Of a DNA stretch of 64,000 nucleotides, positions 42,201 to 55,549 are shown in pieces. The stretch spans positions 372,001 to 436,000 of the forward strand of contig JAJJXM010000014.1 in assembly GCA_024516155.1 (NCBI GenBank). Direction: 5' to 3'. Within the stretch, counting starts at the first letter, position 1, and every line of letters begins with the position of its first letter. The notes under the pieces are model-generated. The model was given only the letters and a program-made list of their open reading frames with translations, had not been told where the DNA came from and made no database searches. Both the position numbers and the translations under genes were made by a program. This DNA is from Pyronema omphalodes (lineage: Eukaryota > Ascomycota > Pezizomycetes > Pezizales > Pyronemataceae).

Positions 42201-45200
42201 TACAATAATGAACCAGCCAACCAAACCAGCCAACCAACTAACCACCACTATCAACCCCCGAACTCCGAGAAATCAAAAAACAAAGCCTGTATGTACCGTA
42301 CCATCATCCACCGACACCTCCGATTCGTCGTATGTATTTCCCATGATTCATCATTCGACAACGGCATATCCATACAGGATACAGGCACTCGTGTACCTGC
42401 AGTGCCCAGTCGCCCGTACAGGCGGCGAACTCTTTAGAATTAGGGCCCGGTCGAAAATATACATATCACAAAGTTGCAAGTCACCATAGCTAGTTTCGCC
42501 GACTTCCAAGCGATAAAGATAAAGATACAGGCGCCCGTAAAGATAAAGATAAAAAAGCTCGCTTTAATGGATGCTGGGTGCTGTACTGTACCATTCTTTG
42601 CCATACCGCCGGCCTCCGATAATACACAGTGACATAATCAGTCTCGGAAGACGAAAGACGAAAGGTGTCATGGTGTTATCGGTACAATTCCTTGTTCGGG
42701 ATTCGGGATTCGGCTTCCTTCAAAGTTCATGCATCTACATGCCTGTACATATGACCCGAACTTCGCGATCGAAATACAAGACAAGACTAGATGAGGCTGA
42801 TGAGCACATATGATACCACTAAACCATCGTATCGTAACTCGGCCCGATTTCTATTCCATCCTATCCTATCCCATGCTAGGTACGTATATGTATACCGAAC
42901 ACGTTAGAATTGCGTGATATTTTGGGGAGGGGGGGGTTGTATATATGTAACAACACAAGACGAGACGAGGCATTTCGTTAAAGTTAAGGTTAACTCCCAT
43001 ACCGTTAACCTCTTGTCTCTATGGTGCGCCATAGATGATTCCTGGCTCCGAGGGCGCGTTGATAAACTGATGAATTGATAAACCACCCCCCACGCCACGC
43101 CACGCCACACCACGCCGCCCCAACGCCCCGACTTGAAAAAGAGAACGGATTAACACAGCACAGCACAGCACAGCACAGAGCTGACTTGGTGTACTGTATG
43201 TATGTAGGTACCGTAACGTGCAGGTAAGGTAAATCAGTGATGGGATGATGGGTATGGATAAAATTGATACAAATATCAGTACCGCGGCCAGGAAACACGG
43301 ATGGATTCATCTATCATCTATCACCCTTGAAATCCCTTAAAATCCCATCCATGATCCTGTATCGAAATTCATATACGATCGGTCCTGTATGACACTGGCA
43401 CTATAAAGATCAGACAAAGATCAGACAACATAACAGGATTATTGGATGATCTTTCAATGGTTCAACGGTTCGATGGTGCAACGGTTTATCTTGATCCATC
43501 CAAAACCCTGCGAAAAATTAAAACTCCCAACCTTCATGATGATTTACCTGTATGTACTACGATTTTCGGGATTTCCATGCGGGACAGACAGGCGGATACA
43601 TACACAGACGGAGACAAGAATAGAATCTCGCCTACGCGGCGTCGCGGCGTCGGAACTTTTGACATTTCAACGGATCGTCGTTATCGGCGCCACAAGCACC
43701 GAAATTCCCATCCCTTCCTTCCTTCCTTCCTTGTTGACCCGAGAACTCAAGAACCCATCAATAACAAGCCAACAAACCAACAAGCCGACAGTAAAGATAA
43801 AAGAAGATAGACAAGACAGATAACAGTACAGGGAATGGAATCCATTGCTGGCCATGGTCATGGCAGTGGCAGTGGCAGTGGCAGTGGTGGCGACGACTCG
43901 CACCTCGCATCTCATCTCGCGAAAAGCACAGGAGAAAACACGCACACACCGGAACGGCCACTAAACCGGGATTAGCTAGTCAGAACTTAAAAGGACCATA
44001 CGGACGGAAAAACGTGCGACCGAACCAGCGAAGAGCTGACAGACCGGGAGACAGGCCGAAGAAACGAAGAGCTAGGAAGCTACAGGGAGATAAGACCGAT
44101 GAAACGGAAGAAGAGTAAGCTACAGGGTGGCACAGTAAGGCATATTAGGGTACCACGTGTTGATCATGGAAGCCAAAGAAAAAGGCTTAGGCGAAGAAAA
44201 TAAAAGACGAAGAAAAAGATAAAAGACTTAGGCTTAGGCTTGGTTTGGTCGAGAACTTTTTACATTCTCAGAATTGGCACCATATCAAGCGAGGGATACG
44301 CCATATTTCTGCTTTGATCCTTCTGCTTTGCTTCTTCTTGGTCTTGGTCTTGGTCTTGGTTTCGGTCTTCGTCTGCTTCTGGTCTGCTTCATTTTGGCTC
44401 ATGGGTCTTGGTGAAATTTCCAGGCAAGCTCTAGGCGAGCTTAAGAAAACGATGGTGAAATTCTTGTCACAAAAACATCATAGGTATTTCGATATGATCA
44501 AGGAGGAAGACCAAACCTTTTTCGCGTTCCTGAATCATAATTAACCTTCAACCTTTAAACTCGACCGGCGGAGGCTATGTATCCGGTCTAGAATTAAAGT
44601 TTACGCACCTGCGGCGAAAATATGCTACATGTGAACTGTAATCACAAGTAAAGGTCTACGTCGAGTGCAGAAGTGAATGAGGTACATGTTAAGAGTGGGA
44701 GTAAAGACGTAATCGTTGTCACCCCATTCCATGCCGTGCCATGCACGCGCCAGCCTGGTGGACGTTTTCCCTGGAGGTTACGAATAACACAGCACGTTTT
44801 GAGGCGCAAGTATGAGGCACTAGACGATAACCGAGCACTGAGAAAAATCACAGGACGTGGTGTCACCGTAAAATGAATTGATCAATCGATAAACTACATA
44901 ACCAAGCTTTTGTACATTTTCAACAAACCTGCAGCAATCATATGATTGAAAATCAGATTTAATCTACATTCTCGATATTTATAGTAACGGTTACGGAGCG
45001 CTTGTGAAGACTCGGATTTGAGAAGTTTGGAGTTTCGGAAGTAGCAAAATTCCGGAGCAGACTCTATGAGGATGTGAAGAGAAAAAAAGGAAGACTCCAT
45101 GTAGAGAGAAAGTTCTATACACATACAAATAGAAATTTCCTCGTGAAGAAAAGAGAAAGAAACCGAATAGCATCACCATCACCACATGGAAGAAAATAAT

Positions 45201-46866
45201 GTTCCCCGGAAAACTGAAAAAACTTACCTTGCTTACCTTACTTTGGCAGACGTATCACATGTTCAACGAAACTCCGAACCTCGAAACCTCAAATATTACT
45301 ACCGCTTAATCCACACCAGCGTTGGATTTTAATGGAAAGAAAGGAAGGAAAATCTAGGTTATATGTTTCTTGCTCCTTTGTTGCTGCTATGGCTAGGTTA
45401 CCTCTGTAATACAAATAAGTCTACAATCACTATCATATCCATAGAAAACGCCAATTTCAGGTTTTTTTTAGACCGATATCTTTTCCTTTCCCTTTTCCTT
45501 TTTTCCCCAGGAGAACAAAAAATTCATTGTACTATGCTGATAACCAATCACCCAATACATGCTGAATTACAGTTAGGGTTATCCTGCAAGGTACGGATAT
45601 CGATAAGATATGGTGCACCGTATGTATGAAATTTCTACACTTTCTGCACTTTTTCGCCATTCGGCACTTCCCCATCATCCAGCAGTGAGACATGGTGGCT
45701 GTGTTGGTATGTATCGGTTAGGTGCATGTGTACATACATACATATACCGAACTCCAATGAGATGAACTATGGTCGACAACATACTAAGACATGGCATTTT
45801 CTGCTTACGTACATGGCTTTATGAATATAAGACATGATACTTTGTCTCTGTGTATCAGGCTGTCAGCTGTGAGTCATGAGAGGCGGAAAGGCGGCGGAGA
45901 TGCATATGTACATATATACTGCATAGGTATCTTCAGCTTCGGCTATCAGTAGGATTGATTACCGAGACATGGCACTGAAGACAGAACATGTAAAAGTGCT
46001 TATGGATATGTATGGTTTGATTCTTGTATGGGGTAATAGTTTGTCTTGATATGGGGATGCAGGCTGTGATGGGTGATCATTATGGCGCGGTCAGGCAGCG
46101 GCGGATATACCTAGGTGACACAAGTCAATGCGGAGATAGGCTCTAGGAACTAGTTTGGAGAATTGAGAATGTGGAGAATGATGGATGGTGGGAAAAGGGT
46201 ATGGTGCTGTTTCTGGTAAGATGCTCTAGTTGGTTGATCTATTAATTATAAATTCATTCCCATTTTCTGCAACTTTATGGCTCTAGACCTTCAGATATGA
46301 CGACGCCGCTTGAACAATATGCTCTCCGGCGGCCTTGACATTTGGTGAGGCTAATAAATTCTCTAGGTGTAACACATAGCATAAATTTTGGCAGTAAATA
46401 TTTTGGAGGTAAACATTGTCGGATTACAAATCAAGTATTGACTTATGATCTGTTTCTTAGGGTTCTACCCGGATCTCTTGGTTGAATGTATGCACATTTG
46501 TGAATTTCGGTGGGGACAGGGATAATGGTGTAATCATGATATATCACTGGTATTGTTCTGTCGCATTGTACCATTGTCAAGCATCAAGAAAATTTGAATG
46601 AAATTTAATATTATTGTGATTTATATATGTAGTAGTTAATTTTTATCTATCCAAAAGTATATGCTGAACATATCCGTGAAACGCTTAGCAAGGTTGGTTA
46701 TCGTTTATCACCGCATCACTTCAGTTAATTACACATTGAACTGCTGCTCCACTTCGACACATCGATTACCCATCCACCACAAATCTTACCTCCACCATCT
46801 CGACTAATCTTCAACACAACCCCTTTATCAGCATCTCCTTATTCAACTCCAGGACTATCCAAAACA
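39252..46866. other. 7.6-kb gene-poor region rich in short repeats
   Basis: No recognisable gene apart from one small ORF listed separately. Contents include poly-G (41275-41292), GATACTGATACTGAT runs, CCAGCCAACCAA-type repeats near 41840-42240, CACGCCACGCCACGCC near 43090, ACAGCACAGCACAG near 43155, CTTCCTTCCTTCC near 43713, GGCAGTGGCAGTGGCAG near 43864 and CTTGGTCTTGG near 44338. Frames here are short and compositionally odd. Confidence 0.55.
39715..39993 (+). CDS. Small hypothetical ORF (92 residues)
   Basis: ATG 39715, stop 39993. Basic and polar, with RKRPGWKWTMAESRILADID and a Lys/Ala/Ser-rich end. No known domain. It lies 464 bases upstream of creD on the opposite strand, so it could be divergently transcribed. 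It is kept only because its composition is less repetitive than the surroundings. Confidence 0.25.
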   Translation: MKPSETKIDRVDSATQRSQPRKRPGWKWTMAESRILADIDSRQVLESTQNCKDLFPFCILPVNFARKEKAKEASTASAANGTDGKSEGCEGV

Positions 46867-48731
46867 ATGGCCCGTCGCCCAAAAGCAAATTCCTCTCAGC
46901 AGGTCGCCGTTAAGGAGCTTCCCTCTGGACCCACTGGATCGTCTGAACCCTCTCAGTCCTCCCCAGCGTCATCCAAACCCATTGCCAATACATACCGTGC
47001 ACCAAATTCTAGCTTAATCATGAGAGATGCATACAACCATATCTTTCAGCAAAACAAACCATACATTCAGATTTCTGTACCCGAGTATCGGGATGAAGAA
47101 ATAAAATTGAGATATGGTCGCAAACCAAGAGCTTTGAGGATTGTCAAACATCAACCAGCACCGCATTGGAGGGGGAAAACTAGGTTTTCTTTTATGACCT
47201 TACAAGGACCTTTAGTGCGATCACAGGGCTCCTCGGGTACAGAGAATAAATGGGATATTAATTTTTCTCGCGTGAATCCAGGATTTTTCAAAATCTTTGG
47301 AGATGGCAATAAAGCGCTGGATAGGGATTTGCAGATCAGTGAAAAGAAGAAGTTGAAGGTTTCAAAATTGGAGAAACAGCATTTGGACAGAAACAAAATG
47401 GCGAAGACGGATGCGAATATTGAGATGCGGTTGGAGGGCTTGAGTAGAAATGCTTTAATGGGATGGGTTAATGCCGGAAGGAAAATGCAGTGGTTAGAGT
47501 TTGAGAGTGGTCAGAAGATGGTAGGCTACCTGAGTCGCCTAGGCTCTCCGGCTTTTACAGTCTGGGATAACTGTCGAAAATAGCTAATAAAGATTAATAG
47601 CACTGGCCACTTCTGAGTATTTGGTTTAGAAGGAGTTTTCCTACTTGCCATGATATCAACCAATTAACTCGCTCCTCCAATAACTTCGATACTGTTATTG
47701 GACTGGGAAATGGCGAAATTCTCTGGTATGAGGCTTTCAGTATGAAATATTCTGTTATCAACAAGAAACGCATCACCAATGACCATCCAGTACTAGCAAT
47801 CTCCTGGCTACCAGGTGATCCCAATCTCTTCATCGCCGCACACAGAGATGGTTCTCTTCTTATCTACGACCGTAGGAAAAAACCTTCAAAATTGGATTAC
47901 AACGAATTCACTCTGGAAAACCGTTCCTCACACCTCGCCATCATCAAATCTGTCAAATCGTCGGACCAAAAGACTAACCCTGTTGCCGCGTGGAAAAGCT
48001 TAGGAAGCGGGCATATCAATGCTTTGAAGTTTTCTCCAGATGGTCGACTCCTGGCTTACGTGGATAAAGTGGGTGAGATTGGTCGTCTCCAGGTGCTTAA
48101 ATTTCATGAGGAAAAACTTCTTTGGAGCCAGTTTTCGTATTACGAACAATTTAACTGCATTTGCTGGAGTCCTGATGGTCGCTATATTATCACCGGCGGA
48201 GGAGATGGATTAATTACCATTTGGACACATGATGGAAAACTTGTTGCAAGGGGCGAAGGACATTACGGTCCAGTTACAGATATTTCCTTTGATTTATGGC
48301 GTTGTAAAGACCTAGATTCGACCACAGACTTTCGATATATCTTTGGATCGGTGGATTGTAATGCAAGGATTTTACTGTGGGATTTTATGTTGCAAAATAT
48401 CGTCAAGCCGGAGATTCCTGTCACGGGAAAGGAAAGGGAATTATCTTTACCAATGAGAAAGGTTGCTAGAATTATGCCTGTCATGAATGTTTTTGCAGCT
48501 GTGGATGAACCATGTGTCCCGCCCTGGTCTGGATTTACACAGGTTTGGTTTAGGGAGGATGCCATTTGGACTTGTGATGAGGACGGAAGATTGAAGGCTT
48601 GGGAGAGAATGGTTGACCCTGAGCGTGGATTTAATTTCAAGGAGAATCTAAAGAATGAGAATGTTAGGGAGGAAGATGTGAAAGAAAGGATGAAAAAGCA
48701 GGATGTAAAGAGTAAAGCTAAAAATGTATGA
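46867..48731 (+). CDS. Diverged CreC-like WD40 paralogue
   Basis: Plus strand, two exons: 46867-47520 and 47601-48731, 594 residues. The intron (80 nt) has donor ATG|GTAGGC, a GCTAATAA branch-like sequence and acceptor TTAATAG, phase 0. It lies at exactly the position of the creC intron: WLEFESGQKM precedes it (creC EWLDMESVIK), and the following exon reaches CHDINQLTRSS (creC CHDINPLTRSS). WD-type motifs: AISWLPGDPNLFIAAHRDGS, ALKFSPDGRLLAY, CICWSPDGRYIITGGGDGLI and DISFDLWRCKD, ending in ARILLWDF. The N-terminal half is unlike CreC: short, Ser/Pro-rich, then basic, without the Ala/Pro region, and with RFSFMTLQGPLVRSQG instead. No stop or frameshift disrupts it, so it may be functional. Role is inferred only: a partner for CreB or another USP46-like protease, or a neofunctionalised scaffold. 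Confidence 0.82.
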
Positions 48732-49749
48732 GCATCTCGATATCGAGTGAGAGTTATGATTAGAGGCTTTGGCTAGGAGTTTTTGGGAACAAGAATGATG
48801 CTTTCAAGGTCTGTGTGTTATTCATACCAGCAAGTATAATAATGAAGAGTACTGAACGAAGTTTTTGATTTCATAAAGTTTTGCGAATTCTATTTTTAGC
48901 TCGACCTATGTAATTCTGTGATTGCTCAAACCTTCGATTCCCCAGAAATCTGAAGTCCCGTATGAATTCCTGTAGCACAGAAAACAAATACCGCTTTTCC
49001 AGTTCCCCAACACACCCCCACTTCTGTATCTCAGAAATCATGGCTATGGAATTACGATAGAACCTAGTTTTACCACTCATGTCGTCATTGGGATAACGAC
49101 TGGTTGCCTTTACTAAGTATGCGGAAATGTTGACTACTTGATATGATGAGTTGCTACTCTTATGATGAGAGTGGGCATAGGGTCTCTTTGGTTAGTTGGT
49201 AGTTAATTAATTTGGGCTTGAGATACGAAGAATAAAGTTACTCTGCTTTGGGATTTATTGAACTTGCGGTGTGGTTTCTGTATGCTGAATCTTGTGATGA
49301 TTAGGTACTGGGGGTAGGTAATCATTTTCTTTACCGTTTCTTCAAACTTCTTTTGAGATTGTCATCATACTATCGAATGTGTAGATGAATGCAAGCATGT
49401 AGGAGCGTATACAGAAAACCATAACATTGCTGTAGATAATCATATCACCGGCTATATACAAGTCAAGTAATCTCGCAATAAAATCTTCTTTGCATTTGAG
49501 AAGATTTCCATACCAATTGTCGTGGGTTACTAATATTAGGATGTTGGTATTGTATTGGTGGAACTGAAAGCTGACATAGGTATCCTGCATGGGCCTTTTA
49601 GGCCTCGGTCAGCGTATGATTCCGAAAATAAAGTTGGCATATATATAGAGGTCTCTCATACAATGTTATTTGTAATTCAGTTTGATCAGTAATCAGCACC
49701 AATTTGATGGGGACCATATCATGCGGGCCAGTCCACGCGATTGTCCGGA

Positions 49750-49771
49750 GGGGGGGGGGGGGGGGGGGGGG
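49750..49771. repeat. 22-base poly-G run
   Basis: Pure G run followed by GTCGCTGGGGGAGG; capable of G-quadruplex-type structure. Confidence 0.95.
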
Positions 49772-52700
49772 TCGCTGGGGGAGGCACGGCTGAGGGTTCA
49801 CGATGTTTTCTTGAGTATGTTTAATGCCTCATCACACGAAGCTAGAGATAGCACAGTTCACAACGGCAAACATGGTGCAGTCAGAGTGGAAATTTGATCG
49901 TCTGTTTTTTCCATGAATGTTGGGATGCGCACAATGCGCACCTACTGGCTCACGGCACATGGGATATTCCAGTTTTCCACGAAGCGCGGAATAAATAGTT
50001 GTGGATCTCCGTCAAGCGCAGACTGGATTGGAACATACTAGACCATTCAGGTTGACCTACCATCCTTCTTATTTTGGCTCCTGAAGAGCACTTATGAAAG
50101 CTAATATAGGCTTGTCTAGTATCAATGGTTGGTCAATATACTTTGGATTTCGGGTATGGGGTAAGGGAGCATCTGCTTTGGATGCGCTGTGTAGCTGAGA
50201 AAGTCAGGACTAAGACATTTTTAGATGGGATACCCCCATCTGATTCGGTTTGGTGGTGGGGATGGTGATGATCTTCCCATTGCTTACTGTTTCTTGGTGT
50301 CACTAGTTTGAAAAATGTCACTGGAAAGACCGGGCGTTATGGAATAGACTCTGTATAGTACTATCATCGCAACCACAAACCGGGAAAGATTTCCCACATT
50401 TGTTGGATCTGTCAACCAGAAATTGAACTTCTGAATCAAAAAAGAACTAGAATATGATTCCACAGAAAACACTTCCTGACCCCACGTCCCCACAGCCCAT
50501 AACACGTCATTGCTGAAACATCCAACATCATAACCCCCACTTTTACCACACACCCCACGTAGTTAAAATCAGAATATGCATTCCCTTTTGCCCCTTGTCG
50601 ATCGTACGCATGCAACATAAATTTCCTTATCTATTCCTTACCTAGATTCAAATACGATTTGAAGGAGCTATATGCGTTCCGATCCTTGCGAACCAAGTAT
50701 TAGTCCGCACTTTATGACAGGTCAGAAAACTTCGCGAATCTCGACACCTGCCTCAGCTGCCTTACTGTAAGTTTGTCACACGACAGTACTTGGTGAAGTT
50801 TCTACGGTTATACTCGGTGATGAGAAAAGAGCCGAACCCCCACATTGTTATGTAGACTGCCTCGAGTGAAAAGGTCTGAACCGGTATTGGATGCGAATCC
50901 TACCACTGCTCTGCCTACATACGAATGACTTGAATGTGACCTTTCGCATGCATTCATTCGGACATTTAAATGTACGAGTAATTAGGAGTCATTGATAGAC
51001 ATTTTTTTTGTGACCCGTTATCATGCGCCATGTATGCACAAGGTTAAGAATTGTGTGCTTTTTTTTGCGGGATCGATCGTTGATTTGTTCATGCGATGTC
51101 ACTCGAAAATTGCTTGGTATGGACTGAAAACCACAATTTATTTGGCGATATACTTATAAGTGCTAAATAGAAATTCAATGCCTGTGTGATGACTTTTGGA
51201 AGAAGATATCGATAGCGTCGTATAGAAATAAATAGGAAATGGTTACATACAGCTGAAATGGTCAGCGATCGCGAACCGATAACCGCGGTTACTGTATGAG
51301 ATCTGCATTCTGCATATGACGGCACCTGCATGGTATTTCGTCCCATCAAAGAAACATTGAAGTTGAGTAGTAAAAATTACTGAACTGTGTATAACGGAAA
51401 GCCGTTACAGAATTTATTTGACGCCGTTGATATAGTGCTAAAATCGACGAAGGTAAAAAGATAACACAGAAAACAGAAATACATATCCAATGAAAAAGAT
51501 ACTAAAGAATAAGGGGGCTTATCAGAACAATTCTCGCCTTCCCCCTTCGGCAGCAGTGACTTGTAATTTCTAGTGCACATATGTTGCGGTTTTAACAGTC
51601 GATTTAGAATGGAAATCTGGTAGACATATCTCAATTTTTGGTTGATCTCGCCATACTCTGGGCCGGGATTCAGCTGAAATCCATCCTTGGCTCAGAGATA
51701 ATTCAAAAAGACATGTTATATAAGTGCAAACCCAAAATGTCAGTGTTACCGGCATCTTATATGCAGCGGGAGGCTGCGTATTAACACTTCGCCAAGAGAG
51801 ATATAAGCTAGGCATGGGATACTGCTTAAAAAAGCAAAAAGTGCCCTTCTTACGCTCTGCAGAGTGGCTGATAGACGCTATTTGATCAAGACACCCACGG
51901 GATAAAGAAGAGTGGCCTGAAACTACATAATACAGAATGGCTGTAAGAAGCCTGGAAAGATATATGTTTGACGTGAAAGGCTCTTACCAGGGGTTTAGAC
52001 ATATGGCTGGGTTTGCAGTTTTTGCTTTGGAAACCTTCCATATTAGCTGAACTTGTGATACGGGTCAAAACATCCGCTTTCACATCTCTGGGACTGAACT
52101 TGAGCGTGTGGAATTGGCTGCATCAGTTTACTCTGTCTTCCGGTTTTTGTCGATCTGTTTTGCCAACGCACATCAGTCTGTCTGACTGTTGGTGTGGCCC
52201 TGTATCACAACATCCAACGATGGCAAACGGTAACTTCCGTCTAATTGTAGCCAATAAGAAACAAAGGTGCTGTTGGAGAGAGATTACCATTATTAGTAAT
52301 CCACTACTGTTTGCCTCGCAGATGCCACCAAGATATCCCAAGGTTGGAGCCCAAGAACGTTCTTGATATTCCGAGTTTTTCTTCGTCAGTGACCGCCGAT
52401 CAAGAGTGCCTCCTTAAATAGCTATCAATTGAGCAATAGCTTAAGATTAGAGAGTGGCTCCTTTTATCATCAATAATTGCCTTCTCTCAGCGCTTTACTT
52501 CCTACGGTAAACGGATACAGATATTCACTTATTAATAGCTCATGTTCTATAACCTAAGTCGCTGTTTTGAGAGAACCCCAATTGTTTTATCCTATATTCT
52601 GGGTTGGTGTGACGCCAACTCTCTTATAAAATGCTGTAGGTCTACCTTCTGGGGAGTCTGTAGGTAGGGGTTGTTCGATTTCGTTGCATAAGCATGCTTT

Positions 52701-52807
52701 TCATTTCGAATAATGAGATTCAAACGAAGGATCAAGATCAAGAACTTTAATTCACCAATTCAGTCTATTTTGAAACCCTGTCATCTAAGACTATGTTCAC
52801 GCCATAA

Positions 52808-52922
52808 TCTAAATCTAAATAATTATAATCTCCAGTTCTGTGTAACAACCTGTAATGGAAAAGATCTGCGAACCAGGGTGTGATGGCCAATGGTGGTTTT
52901 GTACCGCGAACGAAAACCTGGC
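52808..52922 (+). repeat. Diverged direct repeat, copy 1 (copy 2 at 53841-53968)
   Basis: Shares AGTTCTGTGTAAC, GATCTGCGAAC, TGTGATGGC/TGTGATCGC and a later ACCTGGC with 53841-53968 in the same order, with point changes and indels. Confidence 0.7.
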
Positions 52923-53222
52923 ACTAGAAGCACCTCTGATGCATCTCTGATGCATCTCGGCAACCTTCGCAACCACACCAGGTTACCCGGATCGTGCAGT
53001 AGCCAATCGGCATTGCAACCAAGCGAGGTGGGAACTGCGCAGTCGCCGAAAACCTGTTTTTGAGGTCGATGGCATTCTAAATGTTTCTAGCACTTACAGA
53101 CGTCGCAATTCTGCTTGGGAAACTAGCAGGGCGCTCGCATTGCAGTTGGCATCTATAAAATGAGACGATTCCACCGTCCATTTTGAATCCTGTAGCCACT
53201 GCTTGATGCGACTGCCATATTA

Positions 53223-53430
53223 AAAAAAAAGGTGAGTTTTTACCTATGGTAACATGCTTTCCCCAATGCTTCCCCCGAAAACCAAAGAACTGACGAGCAG
53301 AAGCAGGCACAATTGGAGCAGCAGACCAGTTATAGGTGAAAAAAAAAGGTGAGTTGTTTTACCCATGTTACCACACTTTCCCCGATGCTTCCCCCGAAAA
53401 ACAATGAACTGACAAGCAGAAGCAGATGTA
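53223..53430 (-). repeat. Two-copy tandem repeat, period about 117 bp
   Basis: Both copies begin with poly-A then GGTGAGTT and contain CTTTCCCC-ATGCTTCCCCCGAAAA and GCAGAAGCAG. On the minus strand both encode a FRGKH-GK-type peptide. One more decayed tract in a gene-free zone. Confidence 0.8.
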
Positions 53431-53840
53431 ACTGTGACCAGTAACAGGTATGAACAGTGAGTGCTACCTCTATAACAATACACTTGCCTCAGTAATTCTC
53501 TTTCGACGAAATCAATCGGTAAGCCACAATTCTCCAAATCCTCCAAGAAATATTGACCTCGATCTATGATGTTATTTCTAACTCAGACGACTTAGGGGTT
53601 CCATTACCACTGCAATTGTATGTATCTTTGGGGCTGTAAGCCCTGCAGGTAAGGAATTGAGGGTAGCTCATGAAGGAAACCTTCTCGGAGGGTTTGTATC
53701 GTTGTTAATTGTTTCTTTTCTGTTACTAAAAATGTAAATATATTTATCCAATAAATCAATTTTGACATTATATAAAGCATATTCATGTCTTCCGAGATAT
53801 CTTGAGGAAATTCCATCTTGAATGTGTACCGAACATTTTT

Positions 53841-53968
53841 CTAAATCTATCTGATCTAAATCCAATGTGATCCGAATAATGGTTATCTGTAGTTCTGTGT
53901 AACTATTTTCAATGCAACGATCTGCGAACATGTCTGTGATCGCTCAAATAGTGGTTGCATACCTGGCC
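53841..53968 (+). repeat. Diverged direct repeat, copy 2 (copy 1 at 52808-52922)
   Basis: Same ordered words as copy 1, about 1 kb downstream. Confidence 0.7.
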
Positions 53969-55549
53969 TCTGCCTTCCCCATGTTTATTGTTCACAATGC
54001 AACACGAATTCCAAGTGGCTGAATGTTACCACAAGAGCTAGCCGACAACCTGGCAGATGCAGCAGTGATTAATGCCAGAAACCATGTTCCTGCATAAATG
54101 CGGCTATTGCCGATGTGTACATGCATATATGCCAAGATGAGATCGGCAGTGGTGATGTCGCTAAGGGAGCTGCGCATATCCCTGCATGACTGCAGCCGAT
54201 AACATCACCCATAAGATTCCAGATTCTTCGATAACTTTCGGTGAATGACAAACAACCTCTTTGGTGCCTGTAGCATTGAATTGCTTCACGGATTCATAAC
54301 GATGCAGATCAATGGAAATTTCTACAGGTTTCGATATATAAAGTATTCCTTTACAAATAGACACACATTCAGTTCTCATGGAACTTTCTAAAGATTTCGA
54401 TGAAGATGACCAACAATAATGCATATGGTTCTCGCAAATAATGTTGATAATATGTGGTAGAATCTGTACTAACCAATAAACACCAGAGGAATGGATTGAC
54501 ACCTACGATGACCAATGGTATTCTGTTGTCTGTACTTAGAACTTGGATATGCAGGTTAGCTAGAGGTTTCTAATGGTTCCGAGAATGATCGGTATACCCT
54601 CCAATGGTGTGCGAGTGATTGGATTGCTTTCCGATAAGATCTAGACCGATACATCTAGAAGATTCCCCTAAATCTCGGGGATGGCAATTCAAATCCTGGT
54701 TCTCAAAGTCATGTGAATTTTGTTTTGTACTCACATTCCTTAGAAATGCAAGTTCGTCAGAAGTTTACGATGGTCCCCTGTGGAATCGCTGTTTCCGAAA
54801 ATGCTGCCAAAGTGCTTCCATCAGCTTCCAACACAATCTGGACCAATACAATGCATAGATTTCAGGAAGCTTCTGGCGATGTAAACCTGAATCATGGTGC
54901 ATGCAGTGCCCTTAAGATTTACTTCGGCATATGGAAGTTGACCATCAGTTTCTATCATATTCGTAAGACACCACTACTGTTTGAAATGCTTTCGCAATGC
55001 AAACTCTTGCTTGATAGAAGCAGCCAGGACTATGGCATCGTCGGGATCCTATTGGTTGAAGCAATAGTAGCCAACATGATGTGTTTCTTTTTGTCTTCAA
55101 ATCTGCAACCACTCGGGATTTTCCTGCTTCTTCCAGGGAAATTAGCCATTTCTGGAGGTTTCGGCACACATTGGGAGGTATTCTCCATGATTCTTGAGCG
55201 TTCAAGATAACGATGCATATGGAACATTGCATCATTTTGTAGTTATCGACAAGAGCAAGCAATATCTTCTGTGAAGATATTCATGTGCCATTCAGTGGTC
55301 CATTCAGGATATATAAGGTGTTGGTTTACACCCTGAAGTGCAACAAACCAGCTGCGATTCCCACCCTGAATAGTTTTACCTCCCTAGCAACCACTATCTT
55401 ATCAAATCTACAGTCCATTTTCTCTCTACCTCTCTTATCTTCTTGAACATTTCATCTTCCTTACCACTATATACGAATCCCTCTTCGATACTCTCTGAAT
55501 CCTCAGCCAATCATTGATTACCTTTCGAATAGCTATATTATCGGTATCA

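Larger units (their letters stand above)
48732..55309. other. 6.6 kb without a recognised gene; decayed repeats
   Basis: Contains poly-G at 49750-49771, a two-copy tandem repeat (53223-53430) and a pair of diverged direct repeats (52808-52922 and 53841-53968). Open frames of up to 165 residues exist (54713-55210, GTG start) but show no domain and no splice-linked partner. The composition looks like old transposon or gene debris. Confidence 0.5.

Noticed and set aside
43667..43961. Antisense Ala/Thr and Cys/His-rich ORFs
   Set aside because: They are translations of GGCAGT and CTTCC simple repeats.
54713..55210. 165-residue ORF in the gap left of the Helitron
   Set aside because: It begins at GTG and has no domain, no conserved composition and no splice partner; probably chance in decayed DNA.
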